Source: HXMU1420-13 sp965229525 (GTDB lineage Bacteria; Bacteroidota; Rhodothermia; Balneolales; Balneolaceae). From it: a DNA stretch of 64,000 nt. The stretch covers positions 2,666,001 to 2,730,000 of the forward strand of contig OZ245886.1 of the NCBI GenBank assembly GCA_965229525.1, in the 5' to 3' direction. A program made the translations under genes and the position numbers. Shown here one piece after another: positions 56,799 through 64,000 of this stretch (the stretch's first letter is position 1; each line of letters opens with the position of its first letter). The notes below the pieces were generated by a model that was not told the origin of the DNA, searched no databases, and worked only from the letters and a program-made list of their open reading frames with translations.

Positions 56799-58142
56799 AT
56801 GAGCAGCAAGTATAATATAGTTTCATTAATTCGCAAAAAGCGAGAAAAAGAGTCTCTTACGCAAGATGAGATCACTTATCTGGTAGGCGCCTATTCGAAA
56901 GATGAAATCGAAGACTATCAGATGAGCGCTTTTTTGATGGCAGCGTATTTAAATGGTTTGAATGATGAAGAATCATCTGCACTAACTAGTTCAATGCTGC
57001 ATTCTGGGGAAATTGTTGATCTAAGTCATGTCCCAGGCATCAAAGTTGATAAACACTCTACTGGAGGAGTAGGAGATAAGTTATCGTTGATTTTGGCACC
57101 CATTGTGGCAAGTGCAGGAGTTCCGGTGCCAATGATTTCGGGAAGAGGACTTGGTCATACAGGTGGTACATTAGATAAACTTGGATCGATTCCCGGATTC
57201 TCTACGGATATGGATCTGAATCGATATAAAAAAATTATTGATAAACACGGTTTAGTATTAGCTGGACAAACCGCAGAAATTGCCCCAGCTGATAAGAAAT
57301 TATATGCACTGCGTGATGTTACAGCAACAGTTGAATACATTCCATTCATTGCCGGCAGTATTATGTCGAAAAAACTGGCAGAAGGGATAGATGCATTAGT
57401 GCTTGATGTTAAGTTTGGAAGTGGCGCATTCATGAAAACTCAGGAACAGGCCATTGAACTAGCGGAGACACTTGTGGCAATTGGTAATCGGTTCGAGAAG
57501 AAGACCGTTGCCTATATCACAAACATGAATCAACCCACAGGGAATGCGATAGGAAATTGGTTGGAGGTAGTAGAGAGTATCCAGTGTTTGAAAGGAGAAG
57601 GCCCAGAAGACACAAATTTCTTGTCGCATTTACTTTCAGGAACTATGATCTACCTGGGTGGCAAAGCTAGCTCAATTACAGATGGAATTGATATTAGTCA
57701 TCAAAAAGTGAATTCTGGTGCAGCTTATCAGAAACTACTAGATATAGTTGAAGAGCAAGGCGGTGATAAATCATTTATCGAGACCCCAAAGAAATATCCT
57801 GCCTCAAGTTTTGAGTTCGAACTAAAAGCCCAAAACGATGGATACATTCATGCCTTTGATACATTTTCAATTGGTATGTCGGGATTAGAACTAGGTGCTG
57901 GTAGAAAAGTTATTTCTGATAAGATTGATCCAACCGCAGGAATTCTATTGAAAAAGAAAATTGGTGACAAAATCAAGAAAGGTGAAACAATTTTGATAGG
58001 TTACACGAACAAGCCCGCCAAGATTGAAATGGTTTCGGAACAATTATACGAGGCAATAACAATTGGAGGTGAGGAACCTGCAGCAGAGGTGTTGGTAACT
58101 CATATCAGCGACAGCCAAGGCACAAGGGCATTTGAGCTTTAG
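56799..58142 (+). CDS. Pyrimidine-nucleoside (thymidine) phosphorylase
   Basis: A 447-aa enzyme cleaving thymidine or uridine with phosphate to base and (deoxy)ribose 1-phosphate. VDKHSTGGVGDKLSL (about 83-97, phosphate binding), SGRGLGHTGGTLDKLGSIPG, RDVTATVEYIPFIAGSIMSKKLAEG and LDVKFGSGAFMK are diagnostic; the C-terminal PYNP domain is present. It could process nucleosides released by the exported 5'-nucleotidase (inference). Confidence 0.93.
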   Translation: MSSKYNIVSLIRKKREKESLTQDEITYLVGAYSKDEIEDYQMSAFLMAAYLNGLNDEESSALTSSMLHSGEIVDLSHVPGIKVDKHSTGGVGDKLSLILAPIVASAGVPVPMISGRGLGHTGGTLDKLGSIPGFSTDMDLNRYKKIIDKHGLVLAGQTAEIAPADKKLYALRDVTATVEYIPFIAGSIMSKKLAEGIDALVLDVKFGSGAFMKTQEQAIELAETLVAIGNRFEKKTVAYITNMNQPTGNAIGNWLEVVESIQCLKGEGPEDTNFLSHLLSGTMIYLGGKASSITDGIDISHQKVNSGAAYQKLLDIVEEQGGDKSFIETPKKYPASSFEFELKAQNDGYIHAFDTFSIGMSGLELGAGRKVISDKIDPTAGILLKKKIGDKIKKGETILIGYTNKPAKIEMVSEQLYEAITIGGEEPAAEVLVTHISDSQGTRAFEL

Positions 58143-58216
58143 CATGTTGAATTACATAAATAATCAATTAACTTAGATCCTCTACATACAAAGGGCATAA
58201 AAAATAGGATAGAACA

Positions 58217-58963
58217 ATGTTTCAACGATTAATTCGCGCAATCAAATCAATGTTCGGTGGCTTGGTAAGTTCCATGGAGAACCCGAAGCTTATCCTTGAA
58301 CAAAACATTCGGGACTTAAACGATCAGATTCCTCAGATGAATGAAAACATCGCTACAGTAAAAGCGAATCTGATTATGCTTCAAAAGGAAGTAAAAAGAA
58401 ATGAAAAGCAGATACAGGATTTAACTGCGAAAATAAAATCTGCAATCCAGGCAAATCGCGATGATATTGCTGAAGGATATGCGCTGCAACTAGAGAAAGC
58501 GAAAGAAACTATCGAGCATTCAAAAGATCAGCTAGCTTTTGCAGAAAAAGCGTATGAAAAAGCACTTAAAGTGAAGAAAGTATTTATGCGTGAAAAGGAT
58601 CGAAAGATTCAAGAAGCAAAAGAAGCTTTACGTGCTAGCGAAAGAGCTGAATGGCAATCAAAAATTGCGGACACTTTAGAGCAGTTTGAGGTAGGCGGTA
58701 TTGATCAAACCCATGATGAGATGATTTCGCGGATCAACGAAGAAGCTGCTAAAAATGAAGCGCGAATGGAAATTGCACTAGATAGCATCGATACGAAGAC
58801 TATGGAAATCGAAGCCAATGCAGAAAAAATACGTGCACATGAACTTGTTGAGCAGTTTAAATTAGAAATGGGTGCTTCTTCTGGATCTATCTCGATTGAT
58901 GAAGAACCTGCTGCTGAGGAGAAATCTCCAAAAAAATCAGTGGGTAGCAAAGAAAAGAGCTAG
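58217..58963 (+). CDS. pspA: PspA/IM30 (Vipp1) family membrane-remodelling protein
   Basis: A 248-aa protein of the PspA/Vipp1 family, bacterial members of the ESCRT-III superfamily that bind and stabilise stressed membranes. It begins with an amphipathic helix (FQRLIRAIKSMFGGLVSSMENP), followed by the long hairpin coiled coil (about 30-150) and a C-terminal helix region with NEARMEIALDSIDTKTME. A charged tail (EEPAAEEKSPKK) extends past the usual end. No PspF, PspB or PspC is adjacent; instead two coiled-coil proteins and later an AAA+ ATPase follow. Confidence 0.92.
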   Translation: MFQRLIRAIKSMFGGLVSSMENPKLILEQNIRDLNDQIPQMNENIATVKANLIMLQKEVKRNEKQIQDLTAKIKSAIQANRDDIAEGYALQLEKAKETIEHSKDQLAFAEKAYEKALKVKKVFMREKDRKIQEAKEALRASERAEWQSKIADTLEQFEVGGIDQTHDEMISRINEEAAKNEARMEIALDSIDTKTMEIEANAEKIRAHELVEQFKLEMGASSGSISIDEEPAAEEKSPKKSVGSKEKS

Positions 58964-58969
58964 TTAATC

Positions 58970-59437
58970 ATGAGTACTTCAGGTGAAGAAGAACGTGAAC
59001 GCCTTAAACAGGAATACAAAGAGCATTATCGTAAGATAAAAGAGGCGAAAGAGCGATTAAAAGCCACGGAAAAGAAAGGTAAAATTGCTCAGGCTCTTAA
59101 TGATATGAATGCCGATGAATTGCTCGGTACTGTGGATGAGTTCTTAGGTAAAGTTCGGGAAAAGGTTAATCTGTCAGAAGCCAAGTTCGATATGGCAATG
59201 GATAGCTTAGAAGACGAAGATTTATCTGATACAGCTCAAAAGGTTAAACAACAAGAGCGCGACGAAGAAATCAAAAAGCAGAAGGCAAAGGATACCCTGA
59301 AACAAGTGAAAGCCGAAATGGGTATGTTATATTCTGAAATTGAAAAAACGGCTGATGAAACTCATGCCAAGAAAACGATTGGTACTAAAAAAGAAGATAA
59401 TGATCAGGAAGCGGATACATCCGCAGAAGTAAATTAA
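58970..59437 (+). CDS. Coiled-coil protein with similarity to the PspA C-terminal half
   Basis: A 155-aa soluble, highly charged protein of unknown function. A coiled coil (about 5-50) leads to VNLSEAKFDMAMDSLEDEDL and, after a Lys/Glu-rich helix, QVKAEMG. This pattern parallels NEARMEIALDSIDTKTME...EQFKLEMG in the PspA encoded just upstream, so it may be a truncated PspA-like paralogue. It starts 6 bp after pspA, and its stop overlaps the next ATG (TAATG), indicating coupled synthesis. Confidence 0.7.
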   Translation: MSTSGEEERERLKQEYKEHYRKIKEAKERLKATEKKGKIAQALNDMNADELLGTVDEFLGKVREKVNLSEAKFDMAMDSLEDEDLSDTAQKVKQQERDEEIKKQKAKDTLKQVKAEMGMLYSEIEKTADETHAKKTIGTKKEDNDQEADTSAEVN

Positions 59438-60339
59438 TGTCGACTGAAGAACTAAACATAAATTATACTCGGGAAGCATTCCTAAATCCAATAAATCTAG
59501 GTGCATTATTGGTAACAACTATTGGTGCGCTATTTGTAAGTAATGTGAGTGGTGATATTGGAATGAACCTATCCAACTTGTTACTAACAACAGTTTTTGG
59601 AATTGAGTTAGTCTATCTGGGAGTAATTCCCAGACTTCCTCGTTTTCGGAAAAATCTCGAGCTTAAAAAGTTGAAAGAGCGACATGCTTCTTCGAATGAT
59701 AAAGACATGTTCCAGGCATTAGATGCTGCAAGTCAAAAAAGATTTCTGGTTCTTAAAAAGCTCGCGAATCTGGTTCAGGAAAATTTCGAGAAACTCCCGT
59801 ACAGTTCACAGGGTTTGTTGAATAACATCAAAAAGAAAATTGATGAATTGCTTGGTAATTATATCACACTTCTTGATTTGATAAAACGATATGAAGTGTA
59901 TCTGAATACATCACTCGAAAGCAGCCTAAAGGAAGAAGTAGTACGCCAGATTGAAGAAATCAAATCAATCGAGTCGGAAAAGCTTAAACGCACAAAGGCT
60001 CGTCGTGTAGCAATTATGAAAAAGCGATTAAATAAATTTAAGATCGCTAAAGAGAAGTACCTGGTATGTGAAACTCATCTGGAAACCATCGAAGATGCAG
60101 TTCGGTACATTTACGAGCAGTCGATGACGATGAGTAATCCAGAAGAAATTGGATTTCAATTAGATAATTTACTTACTGAAGTGGATGAGACTTCTCAGCT
60201 TATCGAAGATTTAGATCAGGATATAACACCTGAATTTACTACTGAATGGGAGACTGAATTAGATTTTGATTCAATTTTGGATGAACTTTCAGATGAAGTA
60301 AATTCTGAAGCAAATCAAAAGAAAAGAGTACGAGAATAA
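59437..60339 (+). CDS. Membrane-anchored coiled-coil protein (PspA operon)
   Basis: Function not recognised. A 300-aa protein with two hydrophobic segments (about 18-36 and 45-65), then a long cytoplasmic helical region rich in Lys and Glu (about 75-260) and an acidic tail. The layout suggests an inner-membrane hairpin exposing coiled coils to the cytoplasm, which could recruit PspA or the 155-aa protein. It overlaps the preceding gene by one base. Confidence 0.7.
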   Translation: MSTEELNINYTREAFLNPINLGALLVTTIGALFVSNVSGDIGMNLSNLLLTTVFGIELVYLGVIPRLPRFRKNLELKKLKERHASSNDKDMFQALDAASQKRFLVLKKLANLVQENFEKLPYSSQGLLNNIKKKIDELLGNYITLLDLIKRYEVYLNTSLESSLKEEVVRQIEEIKSIESEKLKRTKARRVAIMKKRLNKFKIAKEKYLVCETHLETIEDAVRYIYEQSMTMSNPEEIGFQLDNLLTEVDETSQLIEDLDQDITPEFTTEWETELDFDSILDELSDEVNSEANQKKRVRE

Positions 60340-60344
60340 GCTTG

Positions 60345-61121
60345 ATGAACACCACTTTCGACACCCTTCTTTTTGAAGTGGACGAACAGGGCATTTGCAC
60401 TATAACAATCAATCGCCCGGAAAAACTTAACGCTCTAAACAATCAGGTTTTTTTGGATTTGGATGAGGCTATCACCAAAATTGAAGCGGATAGTTCCATC
60501 AAATTAGTAATCCTAACCGGTGCAGGTGAGAAAGCTTTTGTTGCCGGTGCTGATATTAAAGAATTCTCTAACTTTAGTGCTGAACAGGCATCAAATTTAT
60601 CCACAAGAGGACATCGAGTTTTCCAACGAATTGAAGATCTGGGAAAACCTGTAATTGCCGCAGTAAACGGGTTTGCCCTAGGCGGTGGATGTGAATTAGC
60701 TATGGCATGCCATATCCGAATTGCATCAGTTAATGCTAAACTTGGGCTGCCAGAAGTCACTCTTGGCTTAATTCCCGGTTATGGGGGCACTCAACGATTA
60801 GTAAAATTGGTAGGTCAGGCAAAAGCACTTGAATTAATATTTTCAGGTAAGTTTATTGGAGCAGAGGAGGCACAAGTTATTGGACTTGTTAATCAGGTTG
60901 GAGAATCCGCCATGGAAGATGCGAAGAAATTAGCATCTTCTATTATTAAACAAGCACCACTAGCTTTAAAAAATGCTATCTTTGCTGTTAAATCTGCTGG
61001 TTCCAGTAAAGGATTCCAGCAGGAATCGAAACTCTTTGGTGAGTTATTCGAAACCGAAGATTTCAAAGAAGGTACTGGTGCCTTCTTCGAGAAACGAAAA
61101 CCATCGTTCTCGGGAAAATAA
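60345..61121 (+). CDS. Enoyl-CoA hydratase / crotonase family protein
   Basis: A 258-aa crotonase-fold enzyme hydrating trans-2-enoyl-CoA, probably short-chain. Oxyanion-hole motifs are GEKAFVAGADIKEF and NGFALGGGCELAMAC; catalytic Glu residues are near 116 (GGGCELA) and 137 (LGLPEVTLGLIPGYGGTQRL). ATG 60345 follows an adjacent TTG at 60342. It lies 5 bp after the PspA-operon membrane protein, although a functional link is not evident. Confidence 0.9.
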   Translation: MNTTFDTLLFEVDEQGICTITINRPEKLNALNNQVFLDLDEAITKIEADSSIKLVILTGAGEKAFVAGADIKEFSNFSAEQASNLSTRGHRVFQRIEDLGKPVIAAVNGFALGGGCELAMACHIRIASVNAKLGLPEVTLGLIPGYGGTQRLVKLVGQAKALELIFSGKFIGAEEAQVIGLVNQVGESAMEDAKKLASSIIKQAPLALKNAIFAVKSAGSSKGFQQESKLFGELFETEDFKEGTGAFFEKRKPSFSGK

Positions 61122-61200
61122 GAACAAATTATTTTTAGATGAGCGACGAGCCTCCATCGGGTAGTACAAGTTTAAATATCAATTTAAGGAGTCTGTAGAT

Positions 61201-62475
61201 ATGGAATGGCTCCTAATCGTTATAACCGTACTTTTAAGCGGTTTCTTTTCTGGCTCCGAAATAGCTTTTGTTTCGGCAAATAAATTAAAGTTAGAAGTGA
61301 TGTCTCGCAAAAGAAATGTGCTAGCGAGTTCAGTAACTTTTTTCAAAGATAATCCAGATACATTTCTTACCACTACATTGGTCGGTAATAATATAATCAA
61401 TGTACTATATGCCACATTAATGGCTATTTTTCTGGTTTCACCAATATCTGAGTATTCGCAGCTTTGGTTCGATCACGTTCCAACGAATGTTCAAATCTTA
61501 GTAGCACAAACAATTATTGCTTCCATAATTATTATGATTTTTGGTGAAATCATTCCCAAAGCTATTTTCAGATCGCAGGCTGATTTTATGATGAATGTAA
61601 TAGCGGTGCCATTACGGATATTTTATTTCTTACTGCGCCCATTAATTGCATTAGCTAATAGTTCGTCAAACGTAATTATCAGGTTTTTTGTACCAAATGC
61701 TGAGAAAACGGAATCATTTTATAGGCGACAAGATGTTGAACTGATATTTAAGGAGTTGAAAGAGAGTGGAGGTAGTGTAGATTTGGATGAAGACGACACA
61801 GAAATCTTACAAAATGTACTGGAACTCTCTAATATGAGAGTAAAAGACTCAATGATTCCACGAATTGAGATTCAGGCAGTTGAAAGAAATACTCCAGTTA
61901 AAGATGCTCTTGATCTTTTAATCAAATCAGGACATTCAAAACTACCCGTTTACAGAGAATCAATTGATGATGTGATTGGTGTTGTGTTCGCTTCGGATTT
62001 CTTCGATAGCCCAAAAACACTAAACGAAATTATTCGACCCGTTAAGTTGATTCCATCATCAAAAAAATCAAAAGATCTTCTTACAGAGTTTCGTCAGTCA
62101 AATCTATCTGTTGCCATCGTGCTGGATGAATATGGTGGTACAGCTGGCATGGTTACAATAGAGGATTTGCTCGAAGAAGTAGTAGGTGACATCCAGGACG
62201 AACATGATAAGGATGTTGATATCATGAAAAAGCTAACACAAAACACCTTTGTAATTAGCGGAAGTGTGGAAATTGAGGAGCTTATGGTGAAGTTCGAAGA
62301 AATTGAGCTTCCATTGGAACCTTCTGAGTATGATACCGTAGCGGGTTACCTGATAAATCATTTAGGGCGAATTCCAAAAGTGAATGAGGAGTTGCTAATA
62401 GAGGGCAAAAAGTTCATCATTAGTAAAGCAACTCAAAGCCGTATTGAAACGGTAAAACTTATTCTAATCGAATGA
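61201..62475 (+). CDS. CNNM/CorC (HlyC-like) membrane transporter with CBS pair
   Basis: A 424-aa inner-membrane protein. DUF21/CNNM membrane domain (about 1-190, four hydrophobic stretches; SGFFSGSEIAFVSANK at its start), paired CBS domains (about 205-330; MRVKDSMIPRIEIQAV, VVFASDFF, VAIVLDEYGGTAGMVTIEDLLEE) and a CorC_HlyC domain (about 340-424). Family members handle Mg2+ or Co2+ efflux. AAGGAG precedes the start by 12 bp. Confidence 0.9.
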   Translation: MEWLLIVITVLLSGFFSGSEIAFVSANKLKLEVMSRKRNVLASSVTFFKDNPDTFLTTTLVGNNIINVLYATLMAIFLVSPISEYSQLWFDHVPTNVQILVAQTIIASIIIMIFGEIIPKAIFRSQADFMMNVIAVPLRIFYFLLRPLIALANSSSNVIIRFFVPNAEKTESFYRRQDVELIFKELKESGGSVDLDEDDTEILQNVLELSNMRVKDSMIPRIEIQAVERNTPVKDALDLLIKSGHSKLPVYRESIDDVIGVVFASDFFDSPKTLNEIIRPVKLIPSSKKSKDLLTEFRQSNLSVAIVLDEYGGTAGMVTIEDLLEEVVGDIQDEHDKDVDIMKKLTQNTFVISGSVEIEELMVKFEEIELPLEPSEYDTVAGYLINHLGRIPKVNEELLIEGKKFIISKATQSRIETVKLILIE

Positions 62476-62507
62476 GCTCTTTGAACTAACGATGAAAGAC
62501 AAATACG

Positions 62508-64000
62508 ATGTTTGATAATTATCCAGATTGGTCGCAAGAATTTGCACGAAAATATCTTAGCCGTACTATAAATACTTTTTTATTGCATGGTAACGTCCAT
62601 GATTTAGTTCCCCTTCAGGATGAAGAAAAAACCGAATTTCATCGTCTAAAATCATTTTTGTCGGATGAGTTTTTTGGTGCGCGTGATTACGTGATTTTCT
62701 ACGACCGTTCGTCTGGGATTTATTTCAGGGATAAAGAATCGCAAGCAGATTTTAACCAGGCGATAGCAGGTCGTGATAGTTTAGTCGGAACCGATTATGC
62801 TAAAAAGATGCCAAAAGACCCTGTTCGTGTGTTCTCATTACTCGAACAGTATTTCCGACTTCGTTTAGATCAAAAAAAGAGCGTCGCTTTGATCATTGAT
62901 TATGCCGAAACCATAATTCCAATGAGCGATGCAGGATCTACGGGTAATGAAGACCGAACTGCGTTAGTATACCTAAGCCGCTGGGCACACGACCCAATGT
63001 TCCTGGCTTCTGATTTTACGAATGTATTGATTACCGAAAATCTTGCTGATCTTAATAAAACGTTGATTCAGAATCCGTATACCACAGAAATAAAGATTAC
63101 GATACCCGGCGAAAAGAACAGGCTTAGTTTTATCAAATTCGAGACTTCAGATGACGAATTTGATAAAATTTCTGATGTTAAACCTGAAATTATTGCACAA
63201 CAAACGGCGGGCCTTAATTATGTAAACATCCGATCTGTTCTTTCAAACGCTCGTGAAAATGAAGAGAAAATCACTTTCGAAAGTCTTTCGCGAAACAAAA
63301 AGGAATTAATCGAAGCGGAAGCTTACGGCTTACTAGAATTTGTTGAGACAGAATACTCACTCGATAATGTAGCGGGACATACACAGGTTAAAGCACATCT
63401 CAGACAAGCAGTAAAAGCATTGAAAGAGGGGCGACAGGATGTAATGCCGATGGGGTACCTTGTTTGTGGTCCGGTTGGAACCGGAAAAACTTTTTTGGTG
63501 ACTTGTTTTGCAACCGAAGTTGGAATCCCAATGGTGAAGTTGAAAAACTTCCGTAGCCAGTGGCAGGGGGTTACTGAAGGAAATTTGGAGAAAATACTAT
63601 CCATCCTGAAAGCAATGTCTCCGGTTGCAGTAATGATTGATGAGGCAGATGCCTATCTGGGTGATCGTTCTTCAAGTGGGGATAGTGGTGTTTCTTCTCG
63701 GGTATTCTCCCAGATAGCCACCTTTATGAGTGATACAACAAATCGTGGGCGTATTATCTGGTTTTTGATGACTGCTCGTCCTGATTTGATGCCAATCGAT
63801 TTGAAACGTCAAGGTAGGGCGGAAGAGCACCTGGCACTTTTCCCGCCACATACCAATGAAGAACGCGTTGAACTTTTTACGGCGATGCAAAAGAAAACAG
63901 GCCTCAAAATGACAGAAGAATATATTCCTGCAATTATTGAAGAAGGTTTTAAAACATTTTCCGGCGCGGATATGGAGGCCGCTCTCACGCGCGCTAAATT
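62508..64000 (+). CDS. Large AAA+ ATPase with degenerate N-terminal and active C-terminal ATPase module (3' truncated)
   Basis: Open from ATG 62508 to the window end (at least 497 codons). The N-terminal 270 residues resemble a degenerate ATPase module (INTFLLHGNVHDLVP, VALIIDYAETIIPM) with no Walker A. The second module has Walker A GPVGTGKT (about 321-328), Walker B AVMIDEAD (about 374-381) and a sensor/arginine region at TARPDLMPIDLKRQGR (about 422-437), as in classical AAA proteins and Ycf46-like tandem ATPases. It follows the CNNM gene by 32 bp in the PspA neighbourhood. Inferred role: remodelling of a protein assembly, possibly PspA-type polymers. Confidence 0.8.
   Translation, partial: MFDNYPDWSQEFARKYLSRTINTFLLHGNVHDLVPLQDEEKTEFHRLKSFLSDEFFGARDYVIFYDRSSGIYFRDKESQADFNQAIAGRDSLVGTDYAKKMPKDPVRVFSLLEQYFRLRLDQKKSVALIIDYAETIIPMSDAGSTGNEDRTALVYLSRWAHDPMFLASDFTNVLITENLADLNKTLIQNPYTTEIKITIPGEKNRLSFIKFETSDDEFDKISDVKPEIIAQQTAGLNYVNIRSVLSNARENEEKITFESLSRNKKELIEAEAYGLLEFVETEYSLDNVAGHTQVKAHLRQAVKALKEGRQDVMPMGYLVCGPVGTGKTFLVTCFATEVGIPMVKLKNFRSQWQGVTEGNLEKILSILKAMSPVAVMIDEADAYLGDRSSSGDSGVSSRVFSQIATFMSDTTNRGRIIWFLMTARPDLMPIDLKRQGRAEEHLALFPPHTNEERVELFTAMQKKTGLKMTEEYIPAIIEEGFKTFSGADMEAALTRAK

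Noticed and set aside
62489..62514. Short ORF ATGAAAGACAAA... between CNNM and the AAA+ gene
   Set aside because: Only seven codons, overlaps the real ATG region of the ATPase, and has no supporting features.
1..64000. CRISPR arrays, insertion sequences, prophage, tRNA or rRNA genes
   Set aside because: No short spaced repeat series, transposase-like ORF, integrase or recognisable cloverleaf was found by reading; short tRNAs cannot be fully excluded without a covariance search.

Overview
The window is 64 kb of chromosome from a Gram-negative bacterium with AT-rich, densely packed genes. It most likely belongs to the Bacteroidota/Balneolota side of the tree. The evidence is a TonB-dependent receptor with an N-terminal carboxypeptidase-regulatory-like domain, three very large exported proteins ending in a type IX secretion (T9SS) type A sorting domain (QNYPNPFNPST motif), several promoter-like elements of the Bacteroidota form TAnnTTTG, weak or absent Shine-Dalgarno sequences at many genes, and tandem Skp/OmpH genes behind bamA. 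The QNYPNPFNPST wording favours Balneolales (a guess from memory, not a search). I saw no rRNA, tRNA, CRISPR array, transposase or prophage. No gene-free stretch exceeds 300 bp.

Left part (1-21 kb): the tail of an FtsH-like protease, then a TonB receptor plus beta-helix surface protein pair, a pterin pair (PTPS/QueD-like and FolE2), a lipoprotein pair (six-hairpin glycosidase-like and beta-propeller), and a divergent pair of T9SS-exported enzymes: a giant double 5'-nucleotidase and a nuclease of the endonuclease/exonuclease/phosphatase fold. Arrays of TAAC-type half-sites, largely spaced at 11 bp, sit upstream of both the TonB operon and the 5'-nucleotidase. They read in the direction of transcription and resemble Pho boxes. 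Together these genes look like a surface system for scavenging phosphate and nucleotides: nuclease, then nucleotidase, with an outer-membrane receptor.

Middle (21-44 kb): nadE, then a long envelope-linked run on the + strand (mltD, S41 protease, PHP phosphatase, ribH, uppS, bamA, three skp paralogues), a VWA protein, rnhB, and on the - strand the elongasome operon mreB-mreC-mreD-mrdA-rodA, preceded by purN-purH, an AI-2E family permease and recX.

Right part (44-64 kb): a FIST-domain sensor with a hybrid histidine kinase, recA, a two-gene kynurenine module (tryptophan 2,3-dioxygenase and kynureninase), a BadF-type sugar kinase with tatD, an S41 lipoprotein protease, small lipoproteins, a GNAT acetyltransferase, pdxB-like dehydrogenase and a pyrimidine nucleoside phosphorylase. 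The last cluster is PspA, a 155-aa coiled-coil protein echoing the PspA C-terminal half, a membrane-anchored coiled-coil protein, an enoyl-CoA hydratase, a CNNM/CorC transporter, and a large tandem AAA+ ATPase that runs off the window end. This PspA/coiled-coil/AAA set is the best candidate for an incompletely described system, because PspA belongs to the ESCRT-III superfamily and an AAA+ partner could play a Vps4-like role.
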